DNA of 64,000 bases from Tardiphaga alba (GTDB lineage: Bacteria; Pseudomonadota; Alphaproteobacteria; Rhizobiales; Xanthobacteraceae): contig NZ_CP036498.1 in assembly GCF_018279705.1 (NCBI RefSeq), positions 1,877,001 to 1,941,000 on the forward strand, in the 5' to 3' direction. This document shows positions 8,153-15,619 of this stretch, in pieces. Each line of letters begins with the position of its first letter. The first letter of the stretch is position 1. The translations under genes and the position numbers were made by a program. Under the pieces are notes generated by a model that saw nothing but the letters and a program-made list of their open reading frames with translations, was not told the origin of the DNA and did not search any database.

Positions 8153-9376
8153 TTACGAAGCTTTCTCGCCGGACATCAAAGGTCCGAACAATTCCCAGCT
8201 TTCGCCCTTGAACTTCATCATCTGCAGTTGTTCGAGCGGGCTAAAGTCCGTCGGGCTGGTCTTGATCTTGGTGCCCGGCAGATAGATGCCGATCTCCATG
8301 TTCAGATTGGCAGCCTGCTTCATGATATTCTCGCGGGTGAGATCATCGCCGCATTGCTTGAGCACCTGCACGATACCTTGCGAGACGCCGTAACCGAACA
8401 CGGTGGCGCCGTCGTCCTTGTCGCCTTCGGGATAATACTTGTCCATGAAGGCGCTCCATTCCTTCATGCCGGCGTCGTCCTTCCATGTCGGGTCCTTGGG
8501 ATCCTTCATATAGGCGGCGCTCAGTACATCCTGCGAATTGGCGTAGCCGGCCGGCTTCATCACGCTGCCGACCGATGCCGAGACGTTGGTGACGATATGG
8601 ACCGGCTTCCAGCCCATCTCGCCGACCTTCTTGATCGCCTGTGCCGCAAATTTCGGCGTGGCGATGTTGATGAAGATGTCGGGATTGGCCGCCTTGATCT
8701 GGACGATCTGCGAGTCCACTGTCGGTGATGCCGTTTCATAGGGCACTTCGGTGACGATGTAGTCCTTCAACTTGTCGCCGAAGCCTTCATGCAGGCCGAC
8801 GATATAGTCCTTGCCGAAATCGTCATTGGCATAGAGCACGCCGACTTTTTTGCCAGGATGGTTCTTCATGATGTATTGCGCATAGATCCGTGCTTCGGCC
8901 TGGTAGCTGGGCTGCCATCCCATGGTCCATGGAAAATTCTTCGGATCAGCCCATTTTGCAGCGCCTGTGGACACGAACAGCTGCGGCACCTTCTTCGTGT
9001 TCATGTATTTCTGAATCGCCGTGTTTCCCGGCGTGCCCAGCGGGTTCAGGATGAACAGCACTTCGTCATTCTCGACCAGTTTGCGCGCCTGCTCGACGGT
9101 CTTCGGCGGCGAGTAGCCGTCGTCATAGCTGATGAAGGTGATCTTGCGGCCGTTGATACCGCCTTTCTCGTTGATCATCTTGAAATAGGCGGCCTCGGTC
9201 TTGCCGATGGTGGCGTAGGACGAAGCCGGCCCGCTATAGGGCATGATGTTGCCGATCTTGATCTCGGTATCGCTGGCGCCGGTGTCGTATTTCTTCTGAG
9301 CGTGGCTTGCAGTGGCAGGTAGCGCGAGAGCGAAGCTGGCGAGCGTGATGGCTCGCAGGACATTCCAGTCATGCAT
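8153..9376 (-). CDS. ABC transporter substrate-binding protein (paralogue)
   Basis: The 407-residue protein is closely similar along its length to the product of 6785-8002 (shared KYDxGASDTEIKIGNIMPYSGPASSYA and VDSQIVQI segments, same closing ELFGPxxSxE). It carries a signal peptide (MHDWNVLRAITLASFALALPATASHA). AGGGAGGA lies about 7 bases upstream of this ATG, which rejects longer in-frame starts. Two tandem paralogues without a transporter core suggest duplication with divergent ligand specificity, both feeding a permease elsewhere. Confidence 0.9.
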   Translation of the reverse strand: MHDWNVLRAITLASFALALPATASHAQKKYDTGASDTEIKIGNIMPYSGPASSYATIGKTEAAYFKMINEKGGINGRKITFISYDDGYSPPKTVEQARKLVENDEVLFILNPLGTPGNTAIQKYMNTKKVPQLFVSTGAAKWADPKNFPWTMGWQPSYQAEARIYAQYIMKNHPGKKVGVLYANDDFGKDYIVGLHEGFGDKLKDYIVTEVPYETASPTVDSQIVQIKAANPDIFINIATPKFAAQAIKKVGEMGWKPVHIVTNVSASVGSVMKPAGYANSQDVLSAAYMKDPKDPTWKDDAGMKEWSAFMDKYYPEGDKDDGATVFGYGVSQGIVQVLKQCGDDLTRENIMKQAANLNMEIGIYLPGTKIKTSPTDFSPLEQLQMMKFKGESWELFGPLMSGEKAS

Positions 9377-9552
9377 GACGATGGTCCTCCCTGTGGTTCG
9401 ATCAACCGCACCGCCTGTCTGCGCAGGCTTGCATGATGCGGCTCGAATGGCGGGAGTATGCACCAAGCCTAACACTTGGAAAGCGAGATGCGCCGGCAAT
9501 CGTCGCCGCGGCGCACAAGCGCCGCGGTATCGCGCTGCACAGGCGCTGGAGT

Positions 9553-9605
9553 TAGAGCATGATCTTATCCGAAAACTGGCGTCCACTTTTCGGGATCATG
9601 CTCTA
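9553..9605. repeat. dispersed palindrome (GAGCATGATC family)
   Basis: The ends TAGAGCATGATC and GATCATGCTCTA are inverted copies, with internal CCGAAAAC and CACTTTTCGG forming the upper stem. This is the widespread intergenic palindrome of Bradyrhizobium and relatives. Its right end supplies the TAG stop codon of the enoyl-CoA hydratase gene on the minus strand. Confidence 0.85.
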
Positions 9606-10424
9606 GCGCCCCTTGAAATCGGCAGGACGCTTTTCGAGGAACGAAGCCATGCCCTCCCGAAAATCGTCGGTGCGAAACAGCGGCAGCAATTGCAGGAAGA
9701 CGTGATGGACGTGTTCGCCGAAGTTCTCCGAGAGGCCGGCGCGCATCATGCGCTTGGCGGCCTGCACGGCAAGCGGCGCATTGGCGGCGATCTCGGTGGC
9801 GACGGCCCGACCGCGCGCCTGCAATTCTGCATCAGCGACAACTTCGTTGGTCAGGCCCATGTCGAGGCTCTCGCGTGCCGACAGCGTGCGACCAGTGAAG
9901 ATCAGCTCGGCTGCTTTGGCCCAGCCGATCATGCGCGGCAGAAACCAGGTGCCGCCGGATTCCGGCACCACGCCGCGCTTGACGAAAGCGGCAGCGAATT
10001 TGGCGCTTTCCGCCATGATGCGGATGTCGCAATTGAGCGCGATGTCCATGCCATAGCCGGCCGCAGCGCCATTGAGCAGGCAGATGGTCGGCTTCTCCAT
10101 GTTGAACATCACGATGGGCTGCGCGGACTTCATGTCGAGGGTGGTGCGCGAGCTGTTGGCGTCATTGGCCGAGCCGATGCCTTTGCCCTGGGTGGCGCTG
10201 ACCATGTCGAGCCCGGCGCAGAACATCCGGCCGGCGGCGGTCAGGACGACAACACGCACGTCGGGATCGGCGTCGGCTTTGAGGAAAAGCGCGCTCAGCT
10301 GTGCCAGCATCTCGCGCGAAATCGTGTTCATCCGCTCGGGGCGATTGAGCGTGATCGTCGCGATATTGTCGGCGACGGAATAAAGCACTTCATCGGATGT
10401 GGATGATGCGACGGGCTCAGACAT
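9603..10424 (-). CDS. enoyl-CoA hydratase/isomerase family protein
   Basis: The 273-residue crotonase-fold protein has the N-terminal TITLNRPERMNTIS, the oxyanion-hole segment GRMFCAGLDM, the second one NGAAAGYGMDIALNCDIR, and the conserved glutamate in RGVVPESGGTWFLPRMIG. It would hydrate or isomerise an enoyl-CoA thioester in the cytoplasm. The C-terminal FREGMASFLEKRPADFKGR is typical. It is near the aromatic acyl-CoA ligase and may take part in the same degradation, but it is transcribed separately. Its stop codon falls inside the dispersed palindrome ending at 9605. Confidence 0.92.
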   Translation of the reverse strand: MSEPVASSTSDEVLYSVADNIATITLNRPERMNTISREMLAQLSALFLKADADPDVRVVVLTAAGRMFCAGLDMVSATQGKGIGSANDANSSRTTLDMKSAQPIVMFNMEKPTICLLNGAAAGYGMDIALNCDIRIMAESAKFAAAFVKRGVVPESGGTWFLPRMIGWAKAAELIFTGRTLSARESLDMGLTNEVVADAELQARGRAVATEIAANAPLAVQAAKRMMRAGLSENFGEHVHHVFLQLLPLFRTDDFREGMASFLEKRPADFKGR

Positions 10425-10610
10425 CTGCTTCCTCTTGGCGTTTCTTGTGGCGTTCTGTTTTTGTGACCGTAGCTAAGGCGGAATGGCGCCGGCGTGCAAG
10501 TGGCCATGCATTTGCGCGCCTTGGCAGGCTGAGACCGGTTTGATCTACTTCCTTCGTTCGCGCGCCGACATCGATCGGCGATCCAAGAAAAAGCCGAGGG
10601 AGGCCTGTCC

Positions 10611-11546
10611 ATGTCCAGCCCAAATATCCGCGTTCTCGCCACCGATCTCGCATTCCCCGAAGGCCCCGTGGTGATGCCGGATGGCTCCGTGGTGCTGGTG
10701 GAAATCCGCGCGCAGCAACTGACGCGGGTCTATCCCGATGGCCGCAAGGAAGTCGTGGCCAAGATTCCGGGCGGCCCGAATGGCGCAGCGCTCGGGCCGG
10801 ACGGCAAGATGTACATCACCAATAATGGCGGCTTCAGCTGGGTGCCGTCGCGCGGCACCTTGATGCCCCATGCGCCGGAGCCGCATGAATATATCGGCGG
10901 CGCGATCCAGCGCGTCGATCTCACCTCGGGCAAGGTCGAGACGCTGTTCACCAAATGCGGCGAGCACAATCTCAAGGGCCCCAACGATCTCGTCTTCGAC
11001 AAGCAGGGCGGGCTGTGGTTCAGCGAACTCGGCAAGCGCCGCGCGCGCGACATGGATGTGGGCGGGGCCTATTATATCAAGCCGGGCATGAGCGAGATCA
11101 CCGAACAGGTGATCGGCGTGCTGCCGGCCAACGGCATCGGTCTCTCGCCGGACGAGAAGACCATGTATATCGCCGAGACGCCGACCGGCCGGTTGTGGGC
11201 CTATAATGTCGGCTCGCCCGGCGAAGTGGTTGCGGCTGATACGATCTATCGCGGTGAACGCGGGCGGCCGATCTGCGGCCTCGGCGGCTATCAGATGTTC
11301 GACTCGCTGGCGGTGGAAGCGTCCGGCAATGTCTGCGTCGCCACGCTTGTGAGCGGCTGCATTTCCGTGATTGCGCCGGACGGCAAATTGGTCGAACAAG
11401 TCGAGACGGGCGATCGCGTGACGACGAATATCGCGTTTGGCGGACCGGAGCTGAAGACGGCCTACATCACGCTGTCGGGCAAGGGCGAGCTGATCGCGAT
11501 GGACTGGCCGCGCGGTGGCCTGCCGCTGAATTTCTTGAATAAGTAG
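10611..11546 (+). CDS. SMP-30/gluconolactonase/LRE family protein
   Basis: The 311-residue protein is a six-bladed beta-propeller of the SMP-30 family, which hydrolyses lactones using a divalent metal. Seen are FPEGPVVMPDGSVVLVEI at the N-terminus (with the metal-ligand glutamate), GGPNGAALGPDGKMYITNNGGF, GPNDLVFDKQGGLWFSELG, and ANGIGLSPDEKTMYIAETPTGRLWAY, whose Asn and Asp match metal-binding positions. No signal peptide is present. The stop TAG is followed directly by a dispersed repeat. The physiological lactone is unknown. Confidence 0.9.
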   Translation: MSSPNIRVLATDLAFPEGPVVMPDGSVVLVEIRAQQLTRVYPDGRKEVVAKIPGGPNGAALGPDGKMYITNNGGFSWVPSRGTLMPHAPEPHEYIGGAIQRVDLTSGKVETLFTKCGEHNLKGPNDLVFDKQGGLWFSELGKRRARDMDVGGAYYIKPGMSEITEQVIGVLPANGIGLSPDEKTMYIAETPTGRLWAYNVGSPGEVVAADTIYRGERGRPICGLGGYQMFDSLAVEASGNVCVATLVSGCISVIAPDGKLVEQVETGDRVTTNIAFGGPELKTAYITLSGKGELIAMDWPRGGLPLNFLNK

Positions 11547-11547
11547 T

Positions 11548-11662
11548 CGTCATTGCGAGGAGCGATAGTGACGAAGCAATCCAGGGGCCGTGCGAAGAAA
11601 ACTGGATTGCTTCGCCCAGGCAAAATTGGCAAAAGCCAATTTTGCCTGGGCTCGCAATGACG
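11548..11662. repeat. dispersed palindrome (CGTCATTGCGAG family), copy 1
   Basis: CGTCATTGCGAGGAGCGATAG...GACGAAGCAATCCAG at the left and CTGGATTGCTTCG...CTCGCAATGACG at the right are inverted copies. A second, perfect inverted repeat (17-base arms GCCCAGGCAAAATTGGC around AAAA, 11614-11651) is nested in the right arm. Another copy of the family lies at 19426-19509. Confidence 0.85.
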
Positions 11663-11677
11663 AAAGAGAGATACAAG

Positions 11678-12271
11678 ATGCCGTGGCTTGAACCTGTCAC
11701 CCTTAGCGGACCTCACGCCCGGCTCGAGCCTCTCGCCAAATCCCACTGCGACGGCTTGATCGCGGCCGCGCAGGACGGCGATCTCTCAAAGATCTGGTAC
11801 ACCGCGATCCCGGCGCCGGAAAAGATGGACGCCGAGATCGACCGGCGCCTGTCGCTGCAGGCGGCGGGCGCGATGCTGCCCTGGACGGTGAAGGATGCCA
11901 CCGGCAAGATCGCCGGCATGACGACCTACATGAATGTCGATGCCGCCAATCGCCGGGTCGAGATCGGTTCGACCTGGTACGGCAAATGGGTCCAGCGCAC
12001 CGCGCTCAATACGCAATGCAAGCTGATGCTGCTGGAGCACGCCTTCGAGAAGCTCGATTGTATCGCGGTGGAATTCCGCACGCATTTCTTCAACCACCAG
12101 TCCCGCCGCGCCATTGAGCGTCTCGGCGCCAAGCAGGACGGCATCATGCGCAATCACCAGATCGCGCCGAACGGCACGCTGCGTGATACGGTGGTGTATA
12201 GTATTCTCCCCGGCGAATGGCCGACGGTGAAGGCGCATCTGACTTATCAGTTGGATGAGAAGGCGCGGTGA
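11678..12271 (+). CDS. GNAT family N-acetyltransferase (RimJ/RimL-like)
   Basis: The 197-residue protein matches RimJ/RimL-like GNAT acetyltransferases, which transfer acetyl from acetyl-CoA to an amine or protein N-terminus. It shows HARLEPLAKSHCDGLIAAAQD at the start, GMTTYMNVDAANRRVEIGSTWYG as the central strand, and FFNHQSRRAIERLGAKQDGIMRNH as the acetyl-CoA-side helix. The ATG giving MPWLEPVTL is chosen; AGAGAG lies 8 bases upstream. Dispersed repeats flank the gene on both sides. The substrate is unknown. Confidence 0.88.
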   Translation: MPWLEPVTLSGPHARLEPLAKSHCDGLIAAAQDGDLSKIWYTAIPAPEKMDAEIDRRLSLQAAGAMLPWTVKDATGKIAGMTTYMNVDAANRRVEIGSTWYGKWVQRTALNTQCKLMLLEHAFEKLDCIAVEFRTHFFNHQSRRAIERLGAKQDGIMRNHQIAPNGTLRDTVVYSILPGEWPTVKAHLTYQLDEKAR

Positions 12272-12274
12272 TCG

Positions 12275-12364
12275 CGTAGCCCGGATGGAGCGAAGCGCAA
12301 TCCGGGGACCGGCGATGTGCTGAGGCTCTGATTCCTGGATTGCGCTTCGCTTCATCCAGCTACG
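12275..12364. repeat. dispersed palindrome (GTAGCCCGGATGGAG family), copy 1
   Basis: CGTAGCCCGGATGGAGCGAAG at the left is an imperfect inverted copy of CTTCGCTTCATCCAGCTACG at the right; internal CGCAATCC and GGATTGCG also pair. It separates the converging GNAT and TetR genes and may help terminate both. A related copy is at 45493-45583. Confidence 0.85.
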
Positions 12365-12367
12365 GAC

Positions 12368-12943
12368 TCACTTCTTCGGATAAATCCGGTCGATCAGTTT
12401 CCCGCAATAGTCCGGCGTTGGCGGCTCCTGGCTGATCAGGATGCGATAGACGATGGGCGCAACGATGTGATCGATGACTTCTTCGATATCGAACGGCGTC
12501 TCGCCGCGCGCCTTGGCCCGCTCGGTGAGGGTCGTGAGATGGTCGTTGGTGAAGCTGCAGCAGACACAGGCCTGTCCGTCCGCCGCGTCCAGCGTCCCGT
12601 CCCGCAGCAGCGCGCGGCCGACCGGCGATGACATTTCCTCGGCATATTGCTCGATGAAGGCCCGCAGGTCGGTCTCAACGGCGCCGGTGTCGTCGGGCTC
12701 CCCGATCGGCCGCAACCGCGCCACGGCAACGTCGGCCAGCAGCGATTGCAGGTCACCCCAGCGGCGGTAGATGGTGGAGGGCGTGACGCCGGCCTCGGCA
12801 GCAATTTGCGGCACCGTGATCTGGTTTCGGGTGGAAAGGCCGCCCAGTTTGCGCACAGCATCATGCACGGCGCCCTGAATGCGCGCGCTTCGACCGCCCG
12901 TCCTGGTTCGTTCTTTCGCCGCCACGTCGTCTCCCGAAGACAA
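12368..12943 (-). CDS. TetR/AcrR family transcriptional regulator
   Basis: The 191-residue protein has an N-terminal TetR HTH (ITVPQIAAEAGVTPSTIYRRWGDLQSLLADVAV, about residues 43-75) and a C-terminal ligand/dimer domain of the TetR_C type with a CVCC cysteine cluster near residue 125-128. It diverges from an MFS transporter gene; the spacer holds a 25-base near-perfect palindrome, so it most likely represses that transporter. The inducer is unknown. Confidence 0.9.
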   Translation of the reverse strand: MSSGDDVAAKERTRTGGRSARIQGAVHDAVRKLGGLSTRNQITVPQIAAEAGVTPSTIYRRWGDLQSLLADVAVARLRPIGEPDDTGAVETDLRAFIEQYAEEMSSPVGRALLRDGTLDAADGQACVCCSFTNDHLTTLTERAKARGETPFDIEEVIDHIVAPIVYRILISQEPPTPDYCGKLIDRIYPKK

Positions 12944-12966
12944 GCCATGCTAAAATGCCGCCATCT

Positions 12967-12991
12967 CTTAACGCAAAAGATTTGCATTAAG
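12967..12991. promoter_or_regulatory. palindromic operator candidate for the TetR regulator
   Basis: The left half CTTAACGCAAA and the right half TTTGCATTAAG are inverted copies with one internal mismatch each side, around a 3-base centre. It lies between the divergent TetR gene (start 12943) and the MFS gene (start 13046), the usual place for a TetR operator. Confidence 0.6.
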
Positions 12992-13045
12992 CGGTGAGGC
13001 GTCCTAGCTTCACTAAAGCAAATAATTAGCCTTTAGGAGGCCGCC

Positions 13046-14263
13046 ATGCAAGGAAGCTCCGGGGAGACCTGCGTCTCTGCATCATCAGGCGCGGCGACCG
13101 CAAAGCGTGCCCCGCTTTGGGTCATGACGGCTTATAGCTTTGTAGCCGCCGGCACGGTGGTCGGCAGCAGCAGCGCGGCGACGCCGCTTTATCGGCTTTA
13201 TCAGGAGAGCATGCATCTCACGCCGCTGATGATCACGCTGGTCTTCGCGGTCTATGCGATCAGTCTGCTTGCGGCGCTCCTCACGGTTGGGGGACTATCG
13301 GACTATGTCGGTCGGCGTCCGGTCATTCTGGGCGGCCTGATCGTCAATGCCGTGGCCATGATGTTGTTCTCCTATGCCACCGATGTCGGCGACCTCATCC
13401 TTGCCCGCGCCGTTCAGGGGCTCTGTGTCGGTGCCTCGACGACGACGCTCGGTGCTGCCATTCTCGACAGCGACCGTATACGTGGACCGCTGCTCAACAG
13501 CGTCAGCGCCTTCATCGGCCTGATGGTCGGCGCGCTCGGCGCCGGGCTGCTGGTGACCTTCGCGCCTGATCCGTTTCATCTCGTCTATGAAGTGTTGTTC
13601 GCGATCACCGCTGTGCTGATCGTGCTGTTGTGGTTCATGCCCGAAACGGTGTCACGCAAGTCGGGTGCTCTCGCATCGCTCCGGCCGAATATGCGGGTGC
13701 CCGCGCAGTCGCGCGCGGCGCTGTTGATGGTGGCGCCGGCGACGATTGCGAGCTGGGCGCTTGGCGGTTTCTATCTGTCGCTGATGCCGACCATCGTTGC
13801 TGTCACCATGGGAGTCAGTGCACCATGGGTTGGCGGTGTCGTCGTCGCGGTGTTGATGCTGTCGGGCGCGTTGTCGGTAGGGGCGTTGCGCCATCTGCCG
13901 GCACGCCGGTTGCTGCTGATCGGAACTGTCACTTTGTCCATCGGCGTAGCGGTCACGCTGCTCGGCATCCAGCAGCACAGCACCATGGCACTCTTCCTCG
14001 GAACGGCCATTTCCGGAATCGGCTTCGGATCGTCCTTCGCAGGCGTGCTCAGCACATTGCTGCCGACCGCCGAAGCGCATCAGCGCGCGGGCCTGCTGGC
14101 GACGTTCTATGTGATCTCGTATCTAGCCTTCAGCCTGCCAGCGCTGGCGGCCGGCGTCTCGGTGCCGTTCGTCGGGCTGGCCGTCGTCGCTTATGTTTAT
14201 GGCGCCGTCGTCATCGTGCTCGCGATCGTGTCGTTGATCGCCTCACTGCGGAGTTCAGAATAG
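13046..14263 (+). CDS. MFS transporter, TetR-linked
   Basis: The 405-residue protein has about 12 membrane segments and an MFS signature (GGLSDYVGRRPVILGG near residues 80-95), with VGASTTTLGAAILDSDR resembling drug-efflux/arabinose-efflux permeases. TAGGAGG lies 8 bases before the ATG. It is divergent from the TetR regulator with a palindrome between them, which suggests inducible export. The exported compound is not known. Confidence 0.88.
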   Translation: MQGSSGETCVSASSGAATAKRAPLWVMTAYSFVAAGTVVGSSSAATPLYRLYQESMHLTPLMITLVFAVYAISLLAALLTVGGLSDYVGRRPVILGGLIVNAVAMMLFSYATDVGDLILARAVQGLCVGASTTTLGAAILDSDRIRGPLLNSVSAFIGLMVGALGAGLLVTFAPDPFHLVYEVLFAITAVLIVLLWFMPETVSRKSGALASLRPNMRVPAQSRAALLMVAPATIASWALGGFYLSLMPTIVAVTMGVSAPWVGGVVVAVLMLSGALSVGALRHLPARRLLLIGTVTLSIGVAVTLLGIQQHSTMALFLGTAISGIGFGSSFAGVLSTLLPTAEAHQRAGLLATFYVISYLAFSLPALAAGVSVPFVGLAVVAYVYGAVVIVLAIVSLIASLRSSE

Positions 14264-14266
14264 AAA

Positions 14267-14289
14267 AGGGCGGCAAAATGGCCGCCCTC
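14267..14289 (-). terminator. terminator for the MoxR transcript
   Basis: On the minus strand AGGGCGGC / GCCGCCCT forms an 8-bp stem with a 6-base loop followed by TTTTCT. It sits between the converging MFS (ends 14263) and MoxR (ends 14297) genes and best fits leftward termination. Confidence 0.6.
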
Positions 14290-14296
14290 CGGTATC

Positions 14297-15139
14297 TCAG
14301 ACTTCGCGGCGGTTCAGGAAGGCTAGCCGCTCGAACAGGTGCACGTCCTGCTCGTTCTTGAGCAGCGCGCCATGCAGCGGCGGGATCAGCTTGCGCGGAT
14401 CGCGTTCGCGCAGCTGCTCCGGCGACATGTCCTCATTGACCAGCAGCTTCAGCCAGTCGAGCAGTTCCGAGGTCGATGGCTTCTTCTTCAGGCCCGGCAC
14501 GTCGCGCACCTCGAAGAAGATGCGCATGGCTTCGGCGACCAGGCGCTGCTTGATGCCCGGGAAATGGACTTCGACGATCGCGTTCATCGTCTCCATTTCG
14601 GGGAACTTGATGTAGTGGAAGAAGCAGCGGCGCAGGAAAGCGTCCGGCAATTCCTTCTCATTGTTTGACGTGATGATCACCACCGGGCGCTTGCTGGCCT
14701 TGATAGTCTCGCCGGTCTCGTAGACATGGAATTCCATACGGTCGAGTTCGAGCAGCAGATCGTTCGGGAACTCAATGTCGGCCTTGTCGATTTCGTCGAT
14801 CAGCAGCACCGGACGCTCGGCATGGGTGAAAGCTTCCCACAATTTTCCGCGCTTGATGTAGTTGGCGATATCCGACACGCGGGGATCGCCGAGCTGGCTG
14901 TCGCGCAGGCGCGAGACCGCGTCGTATTCATACAGGCCCTGCTGCGCCTTGGTGGTGGACTTGATGTGCCAGGTCAGCAGCGGCGAGCCGAGCGCCTTGG
15001 CCACTTCCTCGGCCAGCACGGTCTTGCCGGTGCCGGGTTCGCCCTTCACCAGCAGCGGGCGCTCCAGCACGATGGCGGCATTGACGGCGACCTTGAGGTC
15101 ATCGGTGGCGACGTAGTCTTTGGTACCGGTAAACTTCAT
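14297..15139 (-). CDS. MoxR family AAA+ ATPase
   Basis: The 280-residue protein is a MoxR-type AAA+ chaperone ATPase: Walker A GEPGTGKT near residues 34-41, Walker B VLLIDEIDKAD, sensor 1 IITSNNEKELPDAFLRRC. MoxR proteins work with a VWA-domain partner to insert metals or mature complexes. A matching VWA gene lies at 17836 in the opposite orientation, separated by the GlsB and diguanylate cyclase genes. The start MKFTGTKDYVA is taken; an in-frame upstream extension overlaps the next gene antisense and is not credible. Confidence 0.92.
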   Translation of the reverse strand: MKFTGTKDYVATDDLKVAVNAAIVLERPLLVKGEPGTGKTVLAEEVAKALGSPLLTWHIKSTTKAQQGLYEYDAVSRLRDSQLGDPRVSDIANYIKRGKLWEAFTHAERPVLLIDEIDKADIEFPNDLLLELDRMEFHVYETGETIKASKRPVVIITSNNEKELPDAFLRRCFFHYIKFPEMETMNAIVEVHFPGIKQRLVAEAMRIFFEVRDVPGLKKKPSTSELLDWLKLLVNEDMSPEQLRERDPRKLIPPLHGALLKNEQDVHLFERLAFLNRREV

Positions 15140-15222
15140 CGAGAGATTGCCTTGTTCTTCTTGTGGCGCGGCAGCGCGCTTGAGCGATGGAGAGGGCGAT
15201 GATCGCCGCGTGGAGAAAGGGG

Positions 15223-15465
15223 CTAGCGTCTGATCAGCGACAGGATGACCAGTACGATGACGGCGCCGATGGTGGCGTTGACGATGTCCCGGATGCCGCT
15301 GCTGCCGAGACTGATTCCGAGCCGGGGAAACAGCCAGCTCGCGACCAGGGCACCGATGATGCCGATCACGATATTGCCGATCAGGCCGAATCCGGCGCCG
15401 CGCACGATCAGTCCGGCAAGCCAGCCGGCGATGGCGCCAATCAGCAGTGCTGCGAGAATTCCCAT
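15223..15465 (-). CDS. GlsB/YeaQ/YmgE family membrane protein
   Basis: An 80-residue, very hydrophobic, glycine-rich protein with three predicted membrane segments, LLIGAIAGWLAGLIV, GNIVIGIIGALVASWLF and ATIGAVIVLVILSLIRR. It matches the transglycosylase-associated (YeaQ/YmgE) family, small inner-membrane proteins often made under stress. It lies 83 bases upstream of MoxR on the same strand, though cotranscription is uncertain. The function is not established in the family. Confidence 0.88.
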   Translation of the reverse strand: MGILAALLIGAIAGWLAGLIVRGAGFGLIGNIVIGIIGALVASWLFPRLGISLGSSGIRDIVNATIGAVIVLVILSLIRR

Positions 15466-15619
15466 CGGTCAATCCTTCATGGCGTCACTGCGAAATGACG
15501 CTGCGACAATGCATCTGGATGAAGTTTAATTGAATTATCGGGCAGGTCCAGCCGGCTCGGCATGCATAGCGATACATATGCCATGACGCGGAACATACCA
15601 TTCCGGAGCGGTTGGCGCC

